From Planctomycetaceae bacterium (GTDB lineage Bacteria; Planctomycetota; Planctomycetia; Pirellulales; UBA1268): a stretch of DNA of 7,884 nucleotides. Location of the stretch: contig CANHYS010000075.1 of assembly GCA_947464585.1 (NCBI GenBank), positions 1-7,884 on the forward strand, written 5' to 3'. The notes beneath the pieces are model-generated. The model did not search any database, was not told the origin of the DNA, and saw only the letters and a program-made list of their open reading frames with translations. Shown here piece after piece: positions 1 to 5,812 of the stretch (position 1 is its first letter; every line of letters begins with the position of its first letter). Both the position numbers and the translations under genes were made by a program.

Positions 1-54
1 CTGGCGATGCACGAGATCGCGGGAATCGTGACGGGCATCTTCGGGGGCTCTTGA
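1..54 (+). CDS. 3' end of an unidentified plus-strand gene (partial)
   Basis: The first frame is open from base 1 and ends in TGA at 52-54, giving the C-terminal residues LAMHEIAGIVTGIFGGS. The tail is too short to assign a family. It is called a gene end because the frame is open to the window edge, and because structured hairpin repeats and a convergent gene follow directly, as expected at the junction of two 3' ends. The other two plus frames stop at 28-30 and 88-90, so the choice of frame is not certain. Confidence 0.35.
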   Translation: MAMHEIAGIVTGIFGGS

Positions 55-97
55 CCGCCCTCAAAGTTTCGCTCCGGCAAATCCGATAGAGCCCCTC

Positions 98-171
98 CCA
101 TAAAAGCCCCCGGCGTAAGCCGAGGGATCAAGCTTCCATAAAAGCCCCCGGCGTAAGCCGGGGGATCAAGC
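98..171. repeat. Two direct copies of a 36-bp hairpin repeat with a GTAA loop
   Basis: Copy 1 is 98-133 and copy 2 is 136-171, a period of 38 bp. They differ at one base only (A at 123, G at 161). Each copy contains CCCCCGGC, a GTAA loop and a GCCGGGGG arm. Copy 2 is a perfect 8-bp stem (145-152 with 157-164), and copy 1 has one C/A mismatch in the stem. GTAA fits the GNRA tetraloop class on the plus strand. The pair lies between two convergent gene ends. From memory, G/C-rich hairpins of this kind recur between genes in planctomycete genomes, but that was not checked here. Confidence 0.85.
140..164 (-). terminator. Probable terminator of the ferredoxin transcript
   Basis: Read on the minus strand, the perfect stem of repeat copy 2 (164-157 with 152-145) is followed by a C and then four T residues (143-140). 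It begins about 25 bases after the ferredoxin stop codon. This resembles a short intrinsic terminator. The second copy further on (126-107, followed by T residues at 105-102) would be a backup with one stem mismatch. The plus-strand side has no T run, so any use by the left-hand gene is doubtful. Confidence 0.5.
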
Positions 172-189
172 CGGGTGATCTTGGCTGCA

Positions 190-549
190 TCACACCCACT
201 CGGCCGGCGGCTCGATGGCATCGGCGGGCCGCTTCCCGGCGTCGATGCGGCCTGAACCGGCCAGCCGGCTCGTCGCCTTTACGGTCATGTCGCCATCACA
301 GGCGATCTGACAAGAGAGCCGCAGGCCCTTCTGACCGGAGATCCCCTTGGCGGTGAGCACGTCCCGCTCGGCCTTCGCCATCGCGGCCGGTTCGCCCGCC
401 ACGAATTCGACGCGGCAGGTCGTGCACCGGGCCACGCCACCGCAGGCGTGCAACTGATCGACGCCGCACTCGTCCACGAGCGCATTCACCAGCCGCTTGC
501 CGGCCGGCACCTCGAACGTACCCACACCCTCGACGGTCAGTTTCGGCAT
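190..549 (-). CDS. 2Fe-2S ferredoxin, adrenodoxin/putidaredoxin-like
   Basis: This is a soluble electron-transfer protein of 119 residues, expected in the cytoplasm because no signal peptide is visible. Four cysteines, C36, C42, C45 and C80, form C-x5-C-x2-C followed 34 residues later by the fourth ligand in RLSCQI. This spacing is that of the adrenodoxin/Isc-type 2Fe-2S fold. C28 and C84 are extra cysteines not expected to bind the cluster. Residues 1-20 supply the first beta hairpin, and an extension of roughly 30 residues rich in Ala and Pro follows the core. The start is ATG at 549, preceded by an AGGAG ribosome site (558-562) eight bases upstream. The gene begins 49 bases after the stop of the DUF1080/ThuA gene, so co-transcription is likely. 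The redox partner is unknown. It might serve an oxygenase or reductase encoded elsewhere, or simply be housekeeping. Confidence 0.9.
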   Translation of the reverse strand: MPKLTVEGVGTFEVPAGKRLVNALVDECGVDQLHACGGVARCTTCRVEFVAGEPAAMAKAERDVLTAKGISGQKGLRLSCQIACDGDMTVKATSRLAGSGRIDAGKRPADAIEPPAEWV

Positions 550-598
550 CTACATATCTCCTGAAGAGTGATTCGTCGTGCAAAAATCAGATCACAAA

Positions 599-2239
599 TT
601 AGATCTTCGCTGGCGCCGGCGGCACCGCCTTGGCAGGCTCGGGCTTCGCCGCCGCCGGCTGCGGTTTCGGCTGCTTGTCGTCGAGATTCGCCACCATGTC
701 TTCATCGCTGACGGCCGACGCCACACCCTCGGTCGGCACTTCCAGCCCGGCGGTCCACACCAGGGCGTTGAGCATCATCCGACGGAAGTCATCGTTGGCC
801 CAATTCTTGTGGAAGTGGGCTCCGGTGCAGCCGAAGCCGCGGCCCCCTTCGGGTCGCTCGTAGGCCCAGGCCAGCACCTCACGCGAGCCTTTGCCCTTGG
901 CGGCGCGGACCGTGGGATTGTTCGAGTGCGGGCCATCCGGCCGCTCCCGGGTGTTGTCGGGCGGAACAGCCGACAGGATCGCCGTCACGCCGGTCATCGG
1001 CTCGCGAAACCGCATGTGGTAATACCACTCGTCGTTGGTCTCGAACGGCTTCACGCCCCGCGTGATCGGGTGCCCCTGGGCCAGCTCTGTCTTCGCCAGC
1101 GTCCAGTGCGGGTTCACCGACCAGTTCGGCTCGAAGTAGCCACCCGTCCAGTTGAGGAACTCAGGGCCACCCTTTTCCTTCGGCACCTCGACGGCGTAGT
1201 GCAGGCAGGCGATGCCGACGCCCCGCTTCGCCAAAGCGTCGATCTGGGCGAGACGGTTGCTCTGCAGCACCGGATGCCCGTTGCCGCCGTCGGCGAAGAA
1301 GAAGATGGCATCGGCATTGTCGAAGGCCGTCGGATCGGTCGGCCAGCCGCCGGTATAGGTGGCCGTCACGAGTTGCGGCCCCTTCGCCCCGGTCTCGAAG
1401 GCTGCGTCGAGGCATTTCTCGGCGAGCATGGTGCCAGCCCGATGTTCATGCTGGCCCGGACCGTGGCTCGGCTTGCCAGCCACCAGCACCAGCTTCTTCC
1501 GGCCGTCGGCCAGCTTCAGCCGCTTCAGGTGGATGTCCTTGAACTCCACCTTCATCGGCGGCCCGGCGTGCAGTTGCAGGGCGAGGATGCCCTCGGCCGC
1601 CCGCTTGCCCACCTGTTCGTCCACCGTCTCCGACATCAGCTGGCCGTTGATGAAGTGCTGAAGCTTCGGCCCGCGGGCAACGATCTTGTAGTCGTTCCAC
1701 TCGCCCTGCTTGATCTTCTGCTGAAGGTCTTCGGTCTTCCCGATCGGCTCACCCATGGTCTTGGTGCCGTCGGCGGAGATCGCCACCCGTTCGCCACGCT
1801 TGGCGAGGATGCCACGGCCCTTCTCCTCGTACAGGATCCCGGAGTAGGTCGTGCCCGCCTCGAAGTCACCCTGGTAGCCGCCGACGACCGAATCGCCGAG
1901 ATCCTTGCTGCGGTATTGGATGCCGCTGTTGCCGCCGGTGATCCGATACTTGAGTTCCAGTTCGAAGTCGTCGACGTTGCCCTGCCGCCAGGTCAGGAAC
2001 GTGTTGCCCTTGGTGGGCTTTTCAGCCGTCGTCAGGCCGACGATCGCACCGTCCTGCACCGACCAGAACTCGGGCTTGCCCTCCCAGCCTTCGAGCGACG
2101 TGCCGTTGAAGATCGGCACGAAACCGGGATCGTCGGCGGCGACAGCCGTCGCACCACCTGCAAGGGTCACCGCGGTCATAAGCATCACGAGGGAAGCGGC
2201 CCCAACCCTGCGGGCACAGCGCAGCAGATTCACGATCAC
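599..2239 (-). CDS. Secreted DUF1080 (3-keto-disaccharide hydrolase-like) plus ThuA-like two-domain protein
   Basis: A 546-residue exported protein. Residues 1-34 form a signal peptide: RCARR, a hydrophobic core at about 13-30, and cleavage near AVA-AD. Residues about 38-240 match DUF1080 (3-keto-disaccharide hydrolase-like, concanavalin-like fold), with FNGTSLEGWEG (44-54), GNSGIQYRS (103-111), EWNDYKIVARG (180-190) and the closing strand around VEFKDIHLKRL (231-241). Residues about 249-500 match the ThuA-like trehalose-utilisation fold, with KLVLVAGKPSHGPGQHEHRAG-type start (249-269), DAIFFFADGG (310-319), GIACLHYAVE (342-351), HPITRGVKPFETNDEWYYH (390-408) and GAHFHKNW (473-480). A low-complexity Pro/Ala/Lys tail (522-546) ends the protein. 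The likely role is processing of oxidised sugars or glycosides outside the cytoplasm; substrate unknown. The start is GTG at 2239, chosen for its ribosome site. The ferredoxin gene follows after 49 bases. Confidence 0.9.
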   Translation of the reverse strand: MIVNLLRCARRVGAASLVMLMTAVTLAGGATAVAADDPGFVPIFNGTSLEGWEGKPEFWSVQDGAIVGLTTAEKPTKGNTFLTWRQGNVDDFELELKYRITGGNSGIQYRSKDLGDSVVGGYQGDFEAGTTYSGILYEEKGRGILAKRGERVAISADGTKTMGEPIGKTEDLQQKIKQGEWNDYKIVARGPKLQHFINGQLMSETVDEQVGKRAAEGILALQLHAGPPMKVEFKDIHLKRLKLADGRKKLVLVAGKPSHGPGQHEHRAGTMLAEKCLDAAFETGAKGPQLVTATYTGGWPTDPTAFDNADAIFFFADGGNGHPVLQSNRLAQIDALAKRGVGIACLHYAVEVPKEKGGPEFLNWTGGYFEPNWSVNPHWTLAKTELAQGHPITRGVKPFETNDEWYYHMRFREPMTGVTAILSAVPPDNTRERPDGPHSNNPTVRAAKGKGSREVLAWAYERPEGGRGFGCTGAHFHKNWANDDFRRMMLNALVWTAGLEVPTEGVASAVSDEDMVANLDDKQPKPQPAAAKPEPAKAVPPAPAKI

Positions 2240-2535
2240 GACACGGTCCTCCAGAAGAAAGACGGTAACGGTTGCAGCCGTGTGGCAGAGTCGCCAGACG
2301 GGAGCCTAAAAGCCTAGCAGAAGGACACGGGATCGGCACCGCTTGAACGTGCTGCTACCAGCGTCTGCGTTTTTGGTTGCGCACCGCCGGGACGGCAGAA
2401 GTCTCGTCGCGGTGGCTTTTTCGCCATACCGCGTGGCGGTCGTGCCTTGCCCAGCAGGGGCGAAAAATCCAAAAGCTCCTCGAGCTTCCGCCGATCCCGG
2501 CTCACCGTTTTCCGTTCCTGCGAACACCCGCGTTG
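2240..2535. other. Non-coding leader region upstream of the DUF1080/ThuA gene
   Basis: No convincing gene was found in this stretch. The open frames that cross it on either strand have no recognisable domain and run into the repeat array, and some run through the terminator too. It must hold the promoter of the DUF1080/ThuA gene, but no clear -35/-10 pair stands out. One moderate hairpin is visible: CGCGGT-GGC (2408-2416) pairs with GCC (2423-2425) and ACCGCG (2428-2433) around a T-rich loop, with a two-base bulge. Confidence 0.5.
2248..2252 (-). promoter_or_regulatory. Ribosome binding site fixing the GTG start at 2239
   Basis: On the minus strand GGAGG lies eight bases before a GTG codon at 2239-2237. 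This supports GTG rather than ATG initiation for the DUF1080/ThuA protein. A second in-frame GTG two codons further in (2233-2231) is less well spaced. The signal peptide begins immediately after either start. Confidence 0.75.
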
Positions 2536-2610
2536 CAGGATGGCCATGCAGTGTCTCCAGACTGGCCGCCTGGATGGCGGCCTCAACGCCAGCCGACGGA
2601 GTCGGCCAAG
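2536..2610. repeat. 75-bp structured repeat, copy 1
   Basis: This element recurs at 2647-2721, the same length and 111 bp further on. The identical core is 33 bp (2561-2593). It has two stem-loops. The first is GGCCGCC (2564-2570), loop TGGAT, GGCGGCC (2576-2582). The second is GCCGAC (2592-2597), loop GGA, GTCGGC (2601-2606). The left 25 bp are less conserved between copies. The element lies in non-coding DNA between two minus-strand genes. Confidence 0.85.
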
Positions 2611-2622
2611 CGACTGGCTGAG

Positions 2623-2655
2623 GACGGGCATCCGCCCGTCGGGCGGCAGGATGCC
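2623..2655. repeat. REP-like palindrome between the two 75-bp repeats, with two exclusive folds
   Basis: Fold one pairs GACGGGC (2623-2629) with GCCCGTC (2634-2640) around ATCC, seven perfect pairs. Fold two pairs GGCAT (2627-2631) with ATGCC (2651-2655) and CCGCCC (2632-2637) with GGGCGG (2641-2646) around a GTC loop, eleven pairs with a four-base bulge at 2647-2650. The folds share bases and cannot form together. Fold two reaches into the start of repeat copy 2. The compact imperfect palindrome resembles bacterial REP-type elements in form; no relation to a known family is claimed. Confidence 0.7.
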
Positions 2656-2721
2656 GGTGCAGCGCCTCTCCACTGGCCGCCTGGATGGCGGCCTCAACGC
2701 CAGCGACCGGAGGTCGCCAAG
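2647..2721. repeat. 75-bp structured repeat, copy 2
   Basis: This aligns without gaps to 2536-2610. It keeps the first stem-loop exactly (2675-2681 with 2687-2693). The second stem-loop is rebuilt with other bases: GCGACC (2703-2708), loop GGA, GGTCGC (2712-2717). Relative to copy 1, three adjacent base pairs differ on both sides and all still pair. The last base of the repeat is the first base of the terminator hairpin. Confidence 0.85.
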
Positions 2722-2750
2722 AAAAAATGGCCAGGATGGCCATGTTTTTC
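2721..2750 (-). terminator. Strong intrinsic terminator, possibly bidirectional, after the BRCT-like gene
   Basis: The ATGGCC arm (2727-2732) pairs with GGCCAT (2738-2743) around AGGAT. After a single bulged G (2744) the pairing continues through five A/T pairs and a G/C pair, about 12 pairs in all. On the minus strand the stem runs straight into six T residues (2727-2722), starting six bases after the TGA of the gene ending at 2757, a textbook intrinsic terminator. On the plus strand the stem is followed by five T residues (2745-2749), so it could work in both directions. Its right half (2732-2744) is identical to the first 13 bases of repeat copy 1. Confidence 0.85.
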
Positions 2751-2756
2751 GTGAAG

Positions 2757-4283
2757 TCAGAAGGCGACGTTCTCGGTGCGGGCGGGGGCGGCATTCGAAT
2801 CGATTGGCACTGGCAGACGGTTGGCCCGCACCGATTCGACCTGGAGCCCCATCAGGTCCAGAAACGGATCGATGGCCATCACCTTGATCCCCAGCTGCTT
2901 CGCGGCCTCCATCTGGCGGACGCGGTTTTCCTTCTGCTTGGCGTTCCAGAACTTGCGTGATGCAACCTGGCCTTCGGCATCGACGCCCTTCACCTGCGGC
3001 ACACCGGCATCAACGACCATCGTCGTGGATGGGGTCACCGACTCGGCGACGGTGCCGCCGATCCGCTCCACGAGCTGTTCCAGCCGTTTCCTGTCGCTTT
3101 CAGCATCGCCACCAAACTGCGTGAGTCCGACGATCACCACCTCCAGCGGCGTGCCCGGCGACCAGAGGCTCGTGGCGACCACGTCTCCCGGGATGATGGG
3201 GTCACTCACCGAGTCCTGCCGCACACGGCAGCGGACCAGCGAGTCGCTCTCGATCGCCACCACCTCCACCACCGCCTTCTTGCTGCCGAGCTGCGGCTTT
3301 GGATCGGTGGGATTGTAGACGTTGAACTTCAGCCCGGTCCGCAGGCCCGTCGTCCGCCCGACGGAGACCAGCACCGTGCGGTCGAGCTCGTTGACCGACA
3401 GGATGCGGCCGTCGAACCCGTCCACGCGGTCGTCCTTCGGCGTGGCCGCGAGCACGGTGGCTTGCAGGGCCGGGTCGGCCACCCGCAGTTGCGCGATGAT
3501 CTGGTTGAGCCGCACGATCGTCCGCTCGCGATCCCGCATCTCGTCGAGCATGAGAGCCACGCGGCGTTCGTTGCTTCCCGCCTCGGCCGCTCCCTTGTCA
3601 CCGCCACCCGCTGCCGCGTCGGCCGGCCAGTTCTTCGCCCTCTCGGGCGAGAGGTAGGGCTTGCCCTTTGCAATCTCCTCACCGAGCAGCTTGAGGCGTT
3701 TGGCCTGGTCTTCTGCGGCCGACTTCTCAGCCACGAGCTTGTTTTTCTGGTCGGTGTTCTCTTTTTCGTAATCGCTCTTTTGCTTCTGCAGATCGTCGAG
3801 CTTGTCCTGGGCGTCTTTTCTCGACTCGGCCAGCTTCTTCATTTCCGCATCATGTTTCTCGGCAAGCGCCTTCTTCTCGGCGGCGAAGCGATCTTTTTCC
3901 CCCTGGAGGCTGCTCATCGCCTCGTAGTGCTTCTCGATCGAGGAGGAGAGCCAATCCACGGCACTCTCGTACGTGGGCTGCTCCAGATACTTGCCGTAGA
4001 CATCGTCGATGGCATCCTGCTTCCGCGCGAGGATCTCAGGATTGGCCATGTCTTCCGGAAAGCCCAGCACGTCCTTCACCAACTCGAGCCGATTTTTCTC
4101 GGCCTCCAGACGCTTGGTGTTGGCGTCGCTCGCTTCCTTCTGCTTGGCCTCCATCAACTTCAGGTTCTCGTCTGCCTTCTTGAAGAAGAGATAGGTGGTG
4201 ACGGCCAGCACGAACGTGAGCATCACGAACACGATCAGCGCGATGCTGAACGACTGCACAACGCTCGAATTGTTGGATGCCAT
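2757..4283 (-). CDS. Membrane-anchored coiled-coil protein with BRCT-like C-terminal domain
   Basis: A 508-residue protein with no assigned function. Residues 10-34 form one strong transmembrane segment. The segment is followed by KK (35-36) while the N-terminus has no charge, so the positive-inside rule suggests the long C-terminal part is cytoplasmic, though this is uncertain. Residues 36-70 and about 115-206 are highly charged Lys/Glu/Ala coiled coil, with a second helix at 238-267 after a Gly/Ala linker. Residues 285-372 look like a small beta domain (DGRILSV, VLVSVGRTTGL, FNVYNP, IIPGDVVA). Residues about 380-478 resemble a BRCT fold: EVVIVGL strand, DRKRLEQLVERIGGTV helix with the GG turn, TMVV strand, then AAKQLGIKVMAIDPFLDLMG. 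The start is ATG at 4283 with a weak GGAAG-type site upstream. A strong terminator follows the stop. Confidence 0.8.
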   Translation of the reverse strand: MASNNSSVVQSFSIALIVFVMLTFVLAVTTYLFFKKADENLKLMEAKQKEASDANTKRLEAEKNRLELVKDVLGFPEDMANPEILARKQDAIDDVYGKYLEQPTYESAVDWLSSSIEKHYEAMSSLQGEKDRFAAEKKALAEKHDAEMKKLAESRKDAQDKLDDLQKQKSDYEKENTDQKNKLVAEKSAAEDQAKRLKLLGEEIAKGKPYLSPERAKNWPADAAAGGGDKGAAEAGSNERRVALMLDEMRDRERTIVRLNQIIAQLRVADPALQATVLAATPKDDRVDGFDGRILSVNELDRTVLVSVGRTTGLRTGLKFNVYNPTDPKPQLGSKKAVVEVVAIESDSLVRCRVRQDSVSDPIIPGDVVATSLWSPGTPLEVVIVGLTQFGGDAESDRKRLEQLVERIGGTVAESVTPSTTMVVDAGVPQVKGVDAEGQVASRKFWNAKQKENRVRQMEAAKQLGIKVMAIDPFLDLMGLQVESVRANRLPVPIDSNAAPARTENVAF

Positions 4284-4318
4284 TGGCGGCTTCTTCCCCG
4301 AGGCTCTGGCGGTTCTGA

Positions 4319-4351
4319 CCCGGCGAACCCCCGCTCAACATCGTCGCCGGG
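4319..4351. repeat. Inverted repeat between the Gfo/Idh gene and the BRCT-like gene
   Basis: CCCGGCGA (4319-4326) is perfectly complementary to TCGCCGGG (4344-4351), with a 17-base loop. It lies in the 103-base gap between two minus-strand genes, about 36 bases before the start codon of the downstream one. There is no T run on either side, so it is not an obvious intrinsic terminator. It could be an attenuator or operator, or act on mRNA stability, but this is inference. Confidence 0.5.
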
Positions 4352-4386
4352 AGCCGTGGTGATTCACGCCCCCCGGATTGTACGGG

Positions 4387-5703
4387 TCAGGCAAGGCGTG
4401 CGGCTGCGCCGGCCAACTCGTTCCAGGCCACGGGCCGGCCTGATTCGGCCGCCATGCTCCCCATGACGGCCATCCACGTGCTGCGACACATGGTATCGCC
4501 GTCATGGACGCTCCGGCCCGACAAAACGCCCCCGACCAACGCCGCGATGGCTGCGGAAAACCGGCCCGGCCCCGGCTGCGGCATCGCCGTCCAGTCGTGC
4601 CGGCCGGCGAGAACGCCACGGACCAGATCGCAACTCCCTGCCGAGGCGACCACAGTCTCGACAATGCGGTCGCCGGCCCGCTCGCGGCGGTCGATCGAGG
4701 CCTCGATCACGCGGCCGTCGGCGAACGTGTAGCGGACCGCGGTAGATGCGGGGCAGTCTCCGATCGCCCCGGTTGCCCCGTTGTCGTGAGCCCCGTTGGA
4801 TGAGCACACCGAACCGGCCATGCCCTCGGCCATACCCTCGGCCATGAGCGGCGCGACGTCGCCCATGATCCAGACAGCACGGTCGATCGCCTGCACGTGC
4901 TGTTCGACGAAGTGGCCGCCCGAGAATCGGGCGAACGAGATCCAGTTGCGGAGGGGCCATTCGCCAGACTCGCGTCCGATCTCCAGCGGCTGTCGCCACG
5001 GCAGGCCGATGGCGGCGTGGGCCTGGACCAGGCGGGGCCTGCCGATCGCGCCGTCGTGGATCCTCGCGACCATCTCCACCATGCGGGCATCCCGACGGAA
5101 GCAGAAGCCCGACACGAGCGAGAGCCCGTTGGCCCGGCTGCGGGCCGCCGCTGCGGCAGCCCGCACGACCCCCGCGGCATCGATGGCCACCGGCTTCTCG
5201 CAATAGACATGCTTGCCGGCGGCCACCGCAGCCTCCAAATGGAGCGGCCGCGTGTGCGGCGGCGCGGCGAGCAGCACGATATCGACACCGCTGTCGATCA
5301 CACGGCGGTAGGCATCCTGACCGACGAAACGCTGCGCAGCAGGACAGTCAAACCGTTCCCCCGCGGCTCCAAGCACCTCCGCCGAAGACGCAACCTGATC
5401 CGCGAAGACGTCGCCGAGTGCCACCACCCTGACCGCGGGATCGGCTTCAAGAGCCTGCAATGCCGCACCGGTGCCGCGGCCACCGCATCCCACCAGACCG
5501 ACGCGGAGCCGCTGCTCGCCGGCGGCAAAGAGTCCGCCTGTCGGCAGCGAGACCACGGCGGCACTCGACGCTGCCACAGTGCCGCCGAGGAACGACCGCC
5601 GCGACGTGCCGCGTGGGGCCGCGGGGCCTTGGGCATCGGTGTTCGCGGAGATCGAGGAGCTCCCGAGGGTCATGAGGGCGGGCGCGGGCGTTTTGGGTCG
5701 CAT
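4387..5703 (-). CDS. Tat-exported Gfo/Idh/MocA family oxidoreductase
   Basis: A predicted NAD(P)-dependent sugar or polyol dehydrogenase of 438 residues. A twin-arginine signal (SRRSFLGG, 34-41) precedes a hydrophobic stretch (42-60), so export in folded form with its cofactor is expected. The Rossmann fold starts at LRVGLVGCGGRGTG (66-79), with the GxGxxG-type turn. The family signature is CEKPVAID (168-175). GGHFVEQHVQAID (262-274) supplies the His-x3-Asp catalytic pair, H269 and D273. The C-terminal domain continues through RYTFADGRVIEASI (324-337). A short duplication repeats the MAEG motif at 287-294. The start is ATG at 5703 with GGAG nine bases upstream; ATG at 5673 (residue 11) is an alternative that keeps the Tat motif. 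The DUF1570 gene lies 109 bases upstream on the same strand. The substrate cannot be read from the sequence. Confidence 0.9.
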   Translation of the reverse strand: MRPKTPAPALMTLGSSSISANTDAQGPAAPRGTSRRSFLGGTVAASSAAVVSLPTGGLFAAGEQRLRVGLVGCGGRGTGAALQALEADPAVRVVALGDVFADQVASSAEVLGAAGERFDCPAAQRFVGQDAYRRVIDSGVDIVLLAAPPHTRPLHLEAAVAAGKHVYCEKPVAIDAAGVVRAAAAAARSRANGLSLVSGFCFRRDARMVEMVARIHDGAIGRPRLVQAHAAIGLPWRQPLEIGRESGEWPLRNWISFARFSGGHFVEQHVQAIDRAVWIMGDVAPLMAEGMAEGMAGSVCSSNGAHDNGATGAIGDCPASTAVRYTFADGRVIEASIDRRERAGDRIVETVVASAGSCDLVRGVLAGRHDWTAMPQPGPGRFSAAIAALVGGVLSGRSVHDGDTMCRSTWMAVMGSMAAESGRPVAWNELAGAAARLA

Positions 5704-5812
5704 GTCGCAGTTCTCCGGAGCGGTGGGGGCAACGAGGCCACGCAGGTCGTCGCTTCTCGTTTGTCGCGTCTAGTTTATGGAGGGGGTCAGCCGCCACGCA
5801 AACCGGCTCGCC

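Noticed and set aside
578..2317. 579-codon open frame on the plus strand, antisense to the DUF1080/ThuA gene
   Set aside because: It mirrors a high-GC gene whose codon bias keeps the antisense frame open. The translation is rich in Arg, His, Leu and Val with no domain, and it extends through the start region of the real gene.
2536..2721. CRISPR array
   Set aside because: There are only two units, 75 bp long and imperfect, with internal hairpins and no spacers of regular length. No cas gene is nearby.
2306..2794. Minus-strand frames of 127 and 162 codons across the repeat region
   Set aside because: They are made largely of translated repeat (PPSRRPVWR, AGVEAAIQAAS), and the 162-codon one runs through the terminator and into the end of the BRCT-like gene. 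Repeat-derived frames are easily misannotated as hypothetical proteins.
3462..4466. 334-codon plus-strand frame opposite the BRCT-like gene
   Set aside because: It is a shadow of the coiled-coil gene. It is Leu/Val/Arg-rich with no recognised domain, and the minus-strand frame has a clear membrane anchor, coiled coil and downstream terminator.
5773..5802. Possible promoter for the oxidoreductase gene (minus strand TTGCGT, 18 bases, TAAACT)
   Set aside because: The hexamers match consensus only partly, and planctomycete promoter consensus is poorly defined, so it was not called.
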